Assembly: GCA_961205875.1 (NCBI GenBank)
Contig: OY540813.1
Location: forward strand, 13,487,001-13,551,000
Reading direction: 5' to 3'
Length of the DNA stretch: 64,000 nucleotides
From: Sialis fuliginosa
Taxonomy: Eukaryota > Arthropoda > Insecta > Megaloptera > Sialidae
Under the pieces are notes generated by a model. That model had not been told where the DNA came from. It worked only from the letters and a program-made list of their open reading frames with translations, and did not search any database. Positions 11,839-24,129 of this stretch are shown here, in pieces; the stretch's first letter is position 1; every line of letters starts with the position of its first letter. The translations under genes and the position numbers were made by a program.

Positions 11839-11846
11839 TTAGACTG

Positions 11847-12676
11847 TATATATTTACTATGTGCAAAAAAGGAATTGGCTGTAGTTACTAACTATATGTA
11901 TATCTATTTAATTAATACACATGGGTATAAGAAAGTAAAAGAAATTGATGTATAAATTAAAAACATAAATAAATGAAGAATTTTTTACAATGCCATTAAA
12001 AAAGTAATCATAAATAATTATTGTTATTAATTATAAATAATTATAATCTAACATTATACAAGAGTTTTTGTTCGTAAAATATTATCTTTTATGAATCAAC
12101 CTTGATGCTATTCAAAGTTTGTAAAAAATGTATTTTCAAATACCGTGTTGCTGTTTTGTTTTCTTTGGTCTAAACACGGCATAAGGAGTACAAGTGTCTT
12201 ATAACATCTGTAATTTGTTGCTAAACAAGGTTGGGGTAGCCCGGAGGGATACCGAGAATTCGGCGGGACCGATGCCCTGACAAAAGTTAAAATATAGAGG
12301 CCGTAGCCGGAAAGGTATGGGAACTGTACCATTGAATCAATTTAGCAGATTTTTTTTTCATAGATTGCTTTTTAAATAAAATTAAAACGCCCTAAATGTC
12401 TATTCTTCAAAATGTTCATGTTTGCTGAAAACATTTTTATTTAAAAAAAAAATCTTGTCTAGAGTTTCTAATGTTAGTTTGCAGCGGCAATGTGATTTGT
12501 TACTCCTAAAGTTAATTATAAACATTTCGAAACGATCTAGGGTGATTTTATGTTACTTATTTTTATATAATTAGAAATTGAATTATTATTAATTGTCTAA
12601 AAATCCTAAAATAAAATAGAAGGATAAATAAAACATTTTTCCAATTAGATAGCTAATATTTATTTTAAAAAATACA
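11847..12676. other. intergenic region downstream of Edem2
   Basis: No confident gene was found. A moderately GC-rich patch at 12,180-12,330 gives a 74-codon minus-strand frame without any recognisable domain and is probably old repeat DNA. On the minus strand an AATAAA lies within about 20 bases after the Edem2 stop, so part of this stretch is likely Edem2 3' untranslated region. Confidence 0.45.
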
Positions 12677-15600
12677 TTAGTCATCAAAGAACTCTCCCAT
12701 CATTGATATTCTTTGTAAGAATGGTTGCGCTGGACATAACAATAAACTATACTTTTTTTCCCAAGTTGTATTCTTATAATATCTATTTTCTTTTCTTATT
12801 CTTTCTAACATTTGTTGAGGATCAAAGCTATTTTTCTTAGTAGCTGTCTCTATAAAGTTATTTACAAATTCTGGAATTATTTTAAAAGTATTATTTGTAC
12901 TATTTGGTAAAATTGTTGTGTTTGTATCTAAAGTTGGTTTAATAGCAGATTCATTATCTTCAGTAATTTCTTTTTCCGAATCTACTTTTTCTCTTGATGT
13001 TTCAGATTTCTCATCATCCATTTCATGTTTTTTCAATTTGACAATTTCTACTGTTCCTTCGAAGTGATTTAACTTTTCTACCTTACCTTTATCTTCATTT
13101 TGTTTTTCTTGTAAAACACTACCAGTTTCAATATTTTCTTTTTTACCTTGTTTGATACTTTCAACAGTATGTCCTCTAAACGATTTCATATTTACTTTCA
13201 ATGGTTTTATTTTAAATAGTTTTTCTTTAGGAACATTATAACAACATTCAAGAGCTGCAGGGTCTATAGGATGTGCTTCGGTGTTGAAAATATACCCTCC
13301 AGAATCAATGACACACTGACCATTAGGAGTATTTATGATTGTACCATATTCACCAGTATTATGAATAAAATTATCTGGATCGAATAATAAATATAAATAT
13401 TTTGTTGTTTCTGCCAGAAAAAATGATTCCATCCGATCTTCTTTCCGATGATCACGAACATCTTTAATCTAAAACAAATATGATATATATGTAATAAAAT
13501 TTTATTTAAAAATCAATATTCTCAAAATCCATATGAAATGTAAATGATTTCAGTAACTTGCCAGTCTTATGGTAAAATAGGTTATAGTCATATGTATTAA
13601 GATATGAAAATCATAATAAAGTGACATAGTTATTGATATTAATGTTCAAAATTTTTATAGAGGCGAAATGGGTTGATAATAATTACATTTTAAAAATACA
13701 ATTTTAATTAGAAAAACATCACATTAATAGTCAAGCAGTCTGAATAGAATGCAGTATGTTTAATATTAAATTCCATACCGTTGCATATCCACAAGGTGTT
13801 CTTGCACTATGTTGTAAACTTCGAAGAATATCTTCACCAATTTCTAATAAGTAAGGATCCTTAGTCGCTCTATACAAATACATAACAGATTCAATTAATT
13901 CAGGACGTAACGGGTAGCTCTCTCGGTTATTTCCTGCTTCTCTTTGAGGAATGTTAAAGAATTCTGGTGTAAACCCATACAATTTCCAAACAAAATGGTA
14001 ATTATGAATTGAACGAAGAGCTTTGCTAGTATCACCTATAATAAAAATTAAAAAATAACAGTGCAAGATCTTTGATATTCTATCATGAAATACACATAAT
14101 CATTTTAGAAATATACCAAGCTCACAACTGATGTTTAAATTTTTTCTGTTTCACTGTTTTAAAACTAATTTCTAACATAAAATACAATTATCAAAAAAAA
14201 AAAAATACTAAATACCTATTAAGCTCAATATTCCTGGCCAATAAGCTTCAAGTGACTGAAATACTGGTAATGTAACTTGTCCTTTTGTCATTGATACCCA
14301 AACATACCAGTCATCTTTCTTCATATATTTATCAATAGTAGTTCTAGCTTCGTGAAACATTTGTAAAAGTTCCGGACGTTGTAAAAGTAAAGCGCCTTTA
14401 ACTAAATATTCATAGTACGAGTCAATACCAGCACCAATTCCTGCATCCTGTGCAGTCCAACGTCCAGTAGCAATGTCTATATGGTTACCAACGAGCCCGA
14501 TTGCTGAACGATGATTGTATAGTGCATATAAAGAATTCATTGCAACCTTAACAAATAAAAAGATTTCAATTTTTATTATTTAACTACTTGTGCAATCTAC
14601 GTTATACATCAGCCTTTTCCAATCTTTAGTTTGCGGCCTAATACTGATCCGCGGTATTCCTAAAAACAATTAAAAACATGTCTATTTTATGTAAAATAAT
14701 AAACACACAATTCCTAAACCTATCAGTATAACTAAGTAAATTTATTATTTATTAATTATATGTATAGGTGATCACAAAATGGGAACACGACGCTTTAAAA
14801 AGTTTGGGAAAGGCTGTTATATACACATTGTACACCATTCTAAATCTTGGAGAATATTAACAGGTTGACTGCCATAAAGAAATCACAAAAAAAGGCTCAG
14901 ATGCCAAATATACGAGGTTTGTGTACCTCAGAGGTCGTATACGACCGCCATGGCATATCGAACTTTTTATACGACAATCGTATACGACCGCCATGGCAGT
15001 CAACCTGTTAAGTATAAAAAATATGTATGTATTAAAAGTTCCTATTGAAATATTTTAACAAATATACAGAAATATACACCATTAATTAGTAGTAACATTT
15101 TGCTTATATATTTTAGTCCTCTTATCAGCAACAACAATAACAATAGATCAAGTTAAAATTTTGAAATCGGAGAACATTTTTTTTCTCATTTTAAAACGAT
15201 CTTAAAGCTTCTCATATCTTCGATATGATGAGGAAGCAATTATAAATAATTATATTATTGATTAAATAAATTTTTCTAGAATGTTCAACTTTTTATTTTT
15301 TCGAGTTTACTTTTTAGTTTCTGATACCTTTTGATATAAGATATATAACAAAAAATATACTCACTTCTTCATACAGAGGGTCGCCAGTTAATCTACTCAA
15401 GGTACCGAATTCTACAATAAAAGTTCCAACGCCAGCTGTACAAGTAACTGTTGTTTCACCTTTGGGAACACCATATTTCAAATTCACCGTACCATAAGGC
15501 ATTCCGGATTTTGTATCAAATGCTGCTATTAAACGTTTTGCAACATCTTCAGCTAGCCTTAGAAGTGGCCCATTACACGGCCAACCAGGTTCTAATTTTA

Positions 15601-16249
15601 CACCAGCCCTAATTTTTTTACATAGTTATTAATAATAATATTTACTAAAACTTCTACTATTTAAGCCAGTAATTACTAATAAATTCATAAAATTAATACA
15701 TACCTATGTGACATAAGATGAGCACTAAGAAGTCCACCAATTATACGTATATTTGTTTCAAAAACTGAAACATTAATATTCGCATCGAAATTTGCTCTGC
15801 TAGTAACAATATCAACCACTCTTTGAAATTCAGTATAATTACCCATTACTGCTAACGTATCAAGAGCATCAATTAATGTCAGAGAGTAACTGCAATATCA
15901 ATTTAAAGTAGTTTTATGAATTTGATTAACTTAAAATAAATAATTTACCTTCCCCAAGTATCAATACCATCACAACTTAAAGGTCGTAGCTCATCATATG
16001 GATATGCATATTTTAAATAACTATCATATGCATGTTGGAACATTTCCCTTACTTCTTCTCTAAATATAAAAATAATTACATATTATGTATAAAGCACTAT
16101 CAAGTCGATATTGAAGAATATAATGATACATTAACTAACCTCAATTTACGTACGTCTTTTTTATCATAATGACGAATCCCATTTGTTTCATAAGTAAAAA
16201 ATAAATTTAAATGAATAAATATTACAATATAAGAATATTTTATTGGCAT
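12677..16249 (-). CDS. Edem2: ER degradation-enhancing alpha-mannosidase-like protein 2 (EDEM2)
   Basis: This is a glycoside hydrolase family 47 protein that trims mannose from misfolded N-glycoproteins in the ER lumen and commits them to degradation. The coding exons are 16249-16140, 16059-15949, 15889-15704, 15608-15365, 14546-14216, 14035-13779 and 13468-12677. All introns are GT-AG, and the model reads through 676 residues. A signal peptide (about 1-21, [20 protein letters not shown]) opens it. The GH47 signatures [15 protein letters not shown] (catalytic-site Glu at 118), [21 protein letters not shown] and FNTEAHP are intact. The tail [20 protein letters not shown] matches the EDEM2 tail rather than EDEM1 or EDEM3, including the Cys (658) that in human EDEM2 bonds to TXNDC11. 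Residues about 500-610 are an acidic, low-complexity insert, making it about 100 residues longer than human EDEM2. An intron carries a piggyBac-like MITE. Confidence 0.95.
14861..15007. mobile_element. piggyBac-like MITE in an Edem2 intron
   Basis: This 147-bp element sits between TTAA (14,857-14,860) and TTAA (15,008-15,011), the target duplication used by piggyBac. Terminal inverted repeats CAGGTTGACTGCCAT are perfect over 15 bases. Inside, a 20-bp direct repeat (CGTATACGACCGCCATGGCA) occurs twice near the right end. No transposase is present. It lies well away from the exon borders, so an effect on splicing is not expected. Confidence 0.85.
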
Positions 16250-17408
16250 TGTAATGATTTTTTACATTTCTGTTTATGTATTTCACGAATTTCACCCAAA
16301 GATTTTACCGATTTTACCACACAACAATTTTTAGGAAGTTTTATAGAAAGATATATGTCATAATGACAGTTATCTATAAACGTTGGCATTATTGAAAGTC
16401 CCTAATATTTGTTATGCGTTTAATTTAAAATTTTTGGTTCGAGTCTCACTACCAAAGAGATAATATGACATAGAGAAAGTGAACCATAGCACTTCATATA
16501 AGTGGGCGTTAATCATAAATAATAAGAGAAAGAAAATATTGAGTACCTACATGTGTCTTTGTCTTGACGCATTCTTAAGTTTTCTTTGCATAATGGCGTA
16601 TCAATTTAAACGTTTACTGTTGAAGTCAGTACATTATATTTACGATAAATTTTCATCTGGGAAGACAACCGGAAACGGATGTTTACTCATGTCAATTTTT
16701 ACATTTTCGAATTATTTTTTAAATAAAAAAAAAAATTTTAAGATAAAAAATGTCGAGTATGTATTATCTATAATTTATTTCCCATACTTTTTTTCCAACA
16801 TTTATGATTTATTCAGAAAGAATTTTTTAAAATAATTATTTAGAATCGCCCAAACTGTTCACTCTCAGTATTACGTATAAACACAGAACATTCGTATAAA
16901 TAAGTCCCATGGTATCTATTAAATAGCGAACTTTTCCATTTTTTTCAAAATTGGCCGATTGTGAGTATAAAAATCAAATTTTAGTTTTGAAAATTTCATC
17001 ACGTATATATTATTTCCTCTTATTTTCGTAAAAATCCTTTCATATTTACGTAAATTGTTGCATTACTAGTGTTAAAAAAAGTTTTTCGACAATTTTTTTA
17101 TTTTTGAGGTTAGGATGTGTTTGAAAAGTAACGCTACCTATGCAGTTCTATAGTCTATTAACTTACAAGTATTTTATTATTTTTTTTTATTTTCCTATGA
17201 CATAGAACCGGAGATATTTCAAAAACAGTGTAGCGATACACTCGAAATGTATCAAAATTGCACAATTATGCAATTTTTTCGGGATGCACATGGCCGATTT
17301 TCCTAACTTTTTCGATATTCAACTCATCTTCGAACATTTAAAGAGAAAATCCAAAAAGATCCAACTTCCCAAATGCGTCACTATTCATCACTTTTTTGTG
17401 TCTATTCC
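16250..17408. other. upstream of Edem2, no gene seen
   Basis: AT-rich. It presumably includes the Edem2 promoter and 5' untranslated region, but I can mark no core element with confidence. A 118-codon plus-strand frame at 16,479-16,835 has no domain, biased composition and no splice context, so I do not call it a gene. The 9-bp target duplication of the next element ends here (17,400-17,408). Confidence 0.45.
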
Positions 17409-17910
17409 CAAGGTATATAAAGACAAGGTAGTCTCAACAATTCCTTGACCAATCAGCGTTGGCGCGGGAATTGACGTCACCTGGGGGATAAATAGAATAT
17501 TAATTACAAAAAATTCCTTTATTTATTCTTGCTTTCGTATTTTTTGATATTTTAACAACACATACAATCAAATAAATACAAATTCGACATAGCAAAATCA
17601 TAAAGTACTGTCATAATCATATAACGTATTGCCAACTTAAGAATAGTAAAAATGATGCTTCCCGAATTGACCAAATTGTCTTTGACAGCTTTTTTATGAT
17701 TTTACAATGTCAAATTTGTACTTATTTGATTGTATGTGTTGTAAAAATATCAAAAAATACGAAAACAAAAATAAATAAAAGAATTTTTTGTAATTAATAT
17801 TCTATTAAAAATTTATGACATTTGAATATATCCCCCAGGTGACGTCAATTCCCGCGCCAACGCTGATTGGTCATGGAATTGTTGAGACTACCTTGTCTTT
17901 ATATACCTTG
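17409..17910. mobile_element. long-arm fold-back MITE (Mutator-like by target duplication)
   Basis: This 502-bp element has inverted arms of roughly 200 bp each, starting CAAGGTATATAAAGACAAGG on both strands and including GGCGCGGGAATTGACGTCAC. It is almost entirely palindromic, with a short unpaired centre. A perfect 9-bp duplication GTCTATTCC flanks it (17,400-17,408 and 17,911-17,919). Nine bases with long terminal repeats suggest the Mutator-like superfamily, but this rests on length alone. No coding sequence. Confidence 0.8.
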
Positions 17911-17934
17911 GTCTATTCCCTCTACTAATAGTTA

Positions 17935-19438
17935 GTCGGGGAGGTGAGCGACAAAATTTTGTAACTATTTTATAAAAGCTGATTTTTTGATATTACGTAA
18001 CATTTGTGGTGTAGAGATACCGTAAGTCAGCTAGTTTCGTTAGCGTTTGGCGCGGGGGCGGCTTTATTTTTGTAAAAAATCGATACACGTTGCAACTACT
18101 TTATAAAATTTGAAAATTTATTTGTAAACAGTATACTAAGTAAGAACCCCTTTTATCATAATCAGCCTTCAAAATCTTGCAACCGGGCGCGTCAGCAGCG
18201 CGTTTAACTTAACGAGTTTAACGCGCTGCTTTAAAGCCACCCACGCGCCAAACGCTAACGAAACTAGCTGTCTGACGGCAGGCTGTATCTCTACACCACG
18301 GGGGTGTCACTCTGGTGCTAAAACTGGAAACTCAGTTTGACATTACCGGGTGTGGGGATCTCAGACGCATGGGCGGTAAGGGGATACCGGGTATAGGGAT
18401 CTCGGACGTATAAGAGGTAAAGGGAAGTGTTTTGCACAATAGTGCAACGTTGATAAAAATTATACAACTATGTAAAAAAAGATTGGTGATGAAGACGCTA
18501 AGTTCTTCTAAAATGGCGTACAGAATTTGTAGAAGAATATCGTTTGCAGAACGTTGACATTATTTTTTAGTATTAATGTAAGTATTTAATTATTATTAGT
18601 TTTTCTATTACATATGACAAATTTGCATGTTTATTTTAATTTATATGCATGAGATACAACTTTTGATTAACTTTTTTTATTAAAAACAAGTACAAATATT
18701 TGTATGCTAATAATTAACTTAAAATTTAATAATATTTCTTCCTCAGTTTACAGATACTACATACACCATATTTCCTGATCTCCTTGAAGATAAAGAAACA
18801 TTTAGGATATCGGTATGTGATAATAAGTTTTACGTGATTTTATTAAATTTTATTATTAAATCAAATATTTACCTATATTAAAAGCAAGCAACAAGTTATG
18901 TTTTATTCTTTTAATTCAATAAATAAATAAATCTAGTGAATTTACTGTACAAAAATGTGAATCATGAAATTCATCGTAATAAACAAATTAAAACTATATG
19001 TATTATATTTTTATTTCGTTCACCTTTACGTAAGAATATTCTATTTATCTTTTAACAATCCGTGATGTTTTATTGTGTCTGACATAATTTGTACATTTAT
19101 ATTTTGTACAATCAAAAATATTGTTTGACATATTAAAACATCATGGGTTGTATAGGTTAGGTTTAATTCCAATAAACAGAAAACATATGTGGATTTCAAA
19201 TATTTGTATACTGCTACGTGATTGGTGCAAAGAAAATGTATACCCAACCAATCAGATCCGTCCCACCTCGTAATGTCAAACTATGTTTCCAGTAAAATAA
19301 CGTTGAGTGTCGCTTCTGTATATTTATTATTCTGTGCTCTACACCACAAATGTGACGTAGTATCTTTATTCTGTGCGTAATATCAAAAAATCAGCCTTTA
19401 GAAAGTAGTTGCAATATTTTGTCGCTCACCTCTCGGAC
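17935..19438. mobile_element. composite fold-back transposon with nested palindrome
   Basis: Outer arms: GGGGAGGTGAGCGACAAAAT at about 17,938 and its diverged complement near 19,416-19,436. The arms continue inward through GATTTTTTGATATTACG and GTGGTGTAGAG (left, to about 18,018; right, from about 19,334). They resume as ACTGGAAAC..AGTTTGACATTAC (left about 18,325-18,347; right about 19,270-19,296). Between the two left-arm halves lies a second palindrome (next entry). The 0.9-kb centre has no coding frame of note. Two tandem units starting TACCGGGTGTGGGGATCT lie near 18,346-18,425. It starts only 24 bp after the neighbouring element. Confidence 0.7.
18005..18301. mobile_element. inner palindromic element interrupting the left arm
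   Basis: Arms at about 18,005-18,060 and 18,240-18,301 share GTGGTGTAGAGATAC, CTAGTTTCGTTAGCG and TTTGGCGCG with their complements. It splits the left arm of the larger fold-back, while the right arm is continuous, so it probably inserted later. The exact ends are unclear because the GGTGTAGAG block belongs to both palindromes. Confidence 0.55.
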
Positions 19439-20053
19439 TATCAAGGGGCATCACATCTCTAAATTCGACACTGGTACGACTGGTACGATATACGCATGTG
19501 CGCACGCGTATTATGTTGAATTTTCAGCCATATATTACAAATAAACATGTTCTCAGTAATGTCAGCATTTAGTAGCTATATTTTTTGAGCAACGGTAATT
19601 TAAGTAGGTACATATTTTAGTACGTTTTGTACTTACTGATCAATTCACGTTGTTCACCACCAGATTTTAGATAAAGTGAAAGTGAACAAAAATAATTTAA
19701 TTAAATAAGAATGTGCGTATAAGTATACTATCTGAGAAAGTCAACAATATTTATCTATAATTCCTTAGTGGATAAACATTACAACCAATCATTGAATAAT
19801 AATGTTTATTAAAACATAGAATAAATCGAATAAATATAATAATAATAATATAAACGGAAATTACGTTTATCAGTATCTGAAGTTCCGTTTCAATTTTATT
19901 TTATTTCGATCGCACAATAAAGATTTTTAAATTGTTTTGTTAGTTGGAACCTGTCGGAATAATAATACATAGTAGCTAAAGTGATTGAGAAATAAATGTA
20001 CTTGAAAAAGGAAGAAGTGTACATTTTGTGATTATAAGTACTAAAAGTTAACA
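19439..20053. promoter_or_regulatory. presumed maelstrom 5' region
   Basis: No gene was found in these 615 bp before the maelstrom start. A 24-bp strictly alternating purine-pyrimidine run, including CGCATGTGCGCACGCG, lies at 19,488-19,511, about 540 bp before the start codon. I cannot place a TATA box or initiator with confidence. The 5' untranslated region is probably in the last 200 bases. Confidence 0.35.
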
Positions 20054-23000
20054 ATGGCTGGAAAAAATAAGAAAAAGTCAAATAATAAAACCCCTTGCAA
20101 TGCTTTTTATTTTTTCATGTTACATATACAAAACGAAAGAAAAAAGGGCATATCTTTAGGTGAAGTGTCGAAAATAGCTGGTGAATTATGGATGGTAAAA
20201 TAAACATTTACGTTTCTTTAAGCACATTAAGATTATTAATATAGATTATTATAATATATTAAATATAATTTGTAGAATATGTCGCCTCAACAGCGAGGAC
20301 CATTTGAAGCATTAGCTAAAGCTGAAAAAGAACACCAACGAAAAAATGGAGAGAAGTTAACATCACAAGGTGTTCCTTACAGTGTAATAGATCAAGAAAA
20401 AATGTTACGTAAAGATCAAGAAAATGCAATGAAAGTTGCCATAGAAGAATATGTGAAAAGAGCCGAATACAATAATTGTAAGTAGCAATTTTTTATTATA
20501 TTATGTTTAATAAATGATAGGTATCACTATTTCAACCAAAAATTTATAAAATTATATTTTTTGTAATGTTTGTTAACTATATTTATTATTATGTGGTATT
20601 TACTCATATTGAATACAATAATTATTTCAGCATTAGAAGATGTTGACTTCTTTTTTATTGATATCAACAAATTTGTAACAACAAATGATAACAGGCATCT
20701 TCTTGCTGAATTAGCAATTTCAAGATTCAACTTGCGTAAAGGCGTTTATGATACATTCCATTTATTTATAAATCCAGGTATTTGGTATATCTATATACAT
20801 TCAAAAATATTTTTATGAAAAAATTAATATTTATTATTATTTATCTAATAGGTCCTATACCGACTGGATATAGCTATGATGCCAAAGCTTATACTAGTGA
20901 ACACCATCACTTACCTTTACCGCCTGAAGCTTTTGGAGATTCTGATATGGCTTTTGTCTATGCTAAAATCATGCAATTCCTATCGGTATGTTTAAAAAAT
21001 GAAACAAAATATTTAAATGTTATATTATTGTTTTTTTAATTTTAGAATGAGCAAGAAACTATCCAACCACTTTATACGAAATCAGACAATATGGAATTTA
21101 TTAATCAGGCATTACAACAGATTTGTTATGATTCAGGTAAATAGTATAACTATAATAACATTGTTTTCGTTCACTTGATCATTTCAGTAATATTATTTTG
21201 GTCTGTATTATCCTATACTGATACCTGAATATTCTATGCACTATTACAATAACGCATAACACACATCCATTCTGCAGGATATATAGTAGCAATTGTGTTC
21301 AGACCAACCAACTGCCCAGTATCAGGGATAACCACCCCAATTTGCATATTCATGTCACAATCTGCAGTGACTTTACATGTGCTGTACAACATACTGATAT
21401 TTTATTATTTTATTTTTAGAACTTGAAAGTGATTTTCAAGTATACAACATATCTGAAATGTTTATGCATATGCGAAATGCTTGTGCAAGAAAAGCTGGAT
21501 CTCAGAATGAAATGTATCCAACAATTAGTATGGCTGATATTGAAATAGATAAAGATCTTTATGATTATTCTAAACGAATTGCTTGTGATGTAAATAAATA
21601 TGGTTATAGTTCTTATTTGAGTTGTATTAATAAATGATTTCTTCCAGTTCCATGAAGGTACCGATGTTTTACATAAATGCTGTTTGTCACGGGTTAAACG
21701 CTGGGGTTTTATAATAGCTGACAACTGTTGCCAAGATTTAGATATAAATCTTATTCCAGGAAAACATATACCATACAAAGCTGCTATTGAGAAGGAGTTT
21801 GATGATGTAAGTGAAAAATGTATATTTATCTGAAAAAAGAAACTGTCCAAAGAGTAAATAAAAATTAACAAAACTAATTAAAAATGTTTTCATTGTAAGG
21901 GTTGGTCTCAAGTCAGTGGTCGTACATCTCGTAACTCTGCAAAACCATCTAACATAAGAAATAAAGGAAATTATGCTTCAAGTGTATGTTCCGGAGCTTA
22001 TAGAGCAAAGTCACCTACTAATGAATCAATTGTATCTGGAGTATCTAATATATCTTTGACACAACGTAGTATACGTTCAATATCACCCAATTCTGTTGTT
22101 TCTAAGATTTCTAAACAAACTGATGATGTAATGGATATTCGTTTGCCTAAAACTCAATGTAAGTAATTAATACTTATTAATAGAAAGTAATGTCTATTTA
22201 ATATGAGTTACTCAGTTGCCATTTTTTGGGTAATTAGGTATTCCATGGCATTTAGAGAAATTTCCACTTTGCAAATTTATCACTAAGAGAAGACTGTTGT
22301 GTAGACTTTAAATATAATTTTCATAATAAATAGTCAGAAAAACTGTTAATTTAAGAAAAATATCAAACGTTTGACGTAAAAGTGGATGCCATATTGGAAT
22401 AGAATTTTTGATTCATGTAGTACATCTATAATGACATACCAGTTCATGCTACAATGTATGTGGCATAACAAATTTTAAATTCATTTACAATTAGTGTTAT
22501 GTAAACTTTTTCAATTTTGATAATTATTAATTTTAAACATTTTCTTTTTAATTTATTTCATTATGATTTTTACTTTTTAATTGGAATACTGCTCATGTCC
22601 TCCCTTTATAATGAATAAATCCCTGATTGGAATAAAAGCGTAATAAGACTCATGTATCCCGGCCCCCCCTTCAAAACAAATAAATATTTTGCCATTTATT
22701 GCATGAAGTGACATTTCAAGTAAATATTATATAAAAAAGGTGACCTGCATTGTACATGCCCGTGAATTCGTGTTTATACGATTCCTTTACGTCAACTATG
22801 AGTTTTTTTAATGTCTAAGGTATTTTTTTGTCATTTTAAAAATTAATATACATATAAACATAAGAATTCAAATATTGATGACTAATTTTAGCAGTCAGTG
22901 TTAATTTTGAAATAAATATTATACTCTTATGAATAAAACACACATAACAAGGGTTAAAATATTTGTTTTCATTTTTATATACATCGTTCAGTGGAAGTCA

Positions 23001-24129
23001 TAATGCCACGGGATCCAGTGATATATTTTTTTGTGTTACAACAAGTATTTGATTAGAGCAGTAGTTGATAGAAAGCAAACACTATAATTTAATATCTAAT
23101 TTATTTACCAATAAATTTAAAAAAGTTGTATTGGCTTTTGAATAACACATAATATATCTTACACCTATAAATTAAATTAAATTAATTTAATTTACAAATA
23201 TAATTTTTTTTATTTTAGCTATTTGTGGTGCTGATTCATCATTTAATGCAGGTAATATGATGTTCATAGTTTTAAATTTTCATATAAGTGCACTATAAAA
23301 ATATGCAATATACGTACATAGATTTCATTTATTGAAAATAAAATAAACTTTTTAGGAACCAGTTACGCATCAGTCAGTAGCCGTGGAAGAACAGTAAAAA
23401 ATAATGTAGTTGTGTCAGCTTTTGGTAAGCAATTTTAATTTATGTTTATATACAATATTTTTATTTGTAAAACATTCAAAATTGTATATTTATTTTCAAT
23501 TTACATTAGATTTATTTTACATATTCTTTTATATAAACATAAGAATACAATAGACATATTTATTATCATATATATTTCACAAACGTTATTTAAGATAAGA
23601 GTAAACAATCTGCTATAATCTATACGCTAGAGATGTGTAATTCATGAACGATTCGTTCTTAATTTTCGGTGAGCGAATCGACTCGAGTCAGTATTTTAAA
23701 AAATAATCGTTCTTTTTATTATTATATTGTAAAATATAAAATGTTTTTATTCCTGATCTATGCTTGTATACCAAGAAGAATAGCTTAACTAAACCTGATT
23801 AGTTATGTCAGGTGTAATGCGCCATCTACACAAACTTTTACACCCGGTTTTATTACATCAGTTACAGTAAAACTGAAATAACAGTGCTGTGTAAACTTAC
23901 TCAGTGATACACAGAAACAGATTATAAATTTTTTTTACCTCTGAACTATTGTGATAAATGTTGCCTCTCTCCTCCATTATTTAACATTTTTAATTTTATG
24001 TAACTAATCTATTATATTTTTGATTCTTTTACATTAATTAAACAATTTACTATTGTAAATTTATATGCATATCTTTATTAAATATTTTTAGGTCGTGGAC
24101 GTGGACTCATCAAAAAAGATGGAAATTGA
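20054..24129 (+). CDS. mael: Maelstrom (piRNA pathway HMG-box protein)
   Basis: Maelstrom acts in nuclear piRNA-guided transposon silencing and in germline nuage. The coding exons are 20054-20194, 20276-20477, 20631-20777, 20852-20985, 21046-21136, 21420-21589, 21648-21806, 21900-22158, 23219-23251, 23356-23424 and 24092-24129. The frame closes at 480 residues, near the usual 430-460. Residues 3-75 form the HMG box (NAFYFFMLHIQNERKK, then ELWMNMSPQQRGPFEALAK). From about 115 (DVDFFFIDINKF) to about 350 runs the RNase H-like Maelstrom domain, with the conserved Glu/His/Cys cluster in FHEGTDVLHKCCLSRVKRW and IADNCC. The tail is Ser-rich and ends in arginine-glycine motifs (SSRGR, FGRGRG). The start is the first Met before the HMG box. 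A polyadenylation signal AATAAA lies at 24,466. The last large intron holds a hAT-like end (AGAGATGTGTAATTCATGAA near 23,631). Confidence 0.95.

Noticed and set aside
12108-12332. 74-codon minus-strand frame in a GC-richer patch
   Set aside because: No domain, no splice context and no homology I recognise. More likely old repeat sequence.
16430-16462. GGTTCGAGTCTC, resembling a tRNA B box
   Set aside because: The flanking bases do not form a T-arm, and no A box or acceptor stem is present at the right distance.
16479-16835. 118-codon plus-strand frame upstream of Edem2
   Set aside because: Lys/Phe/Tyr-rich translation of AT-rich DNA without a recognisable domain or neighbouring exon.
20570-21039. 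Two plus-strand frames of 82 and 85 codons reading across maelstrom introns
   Set aside because: They are true maelstrom exons extended into introns, and the spliced model replaces them.
21416-21871. 151-codon minus-strand frame
   Set aside because: Antisense of maelstrom exons 6 and 7, which are clearly coding on the plus strand.
23629-23705. hAT-like terminus AGAGATGTGTAATTCATGAA in the last large maelstrom intron
   Set aside because: Only one end is visible and no target duplication can be tested, so it is not listed as an element.
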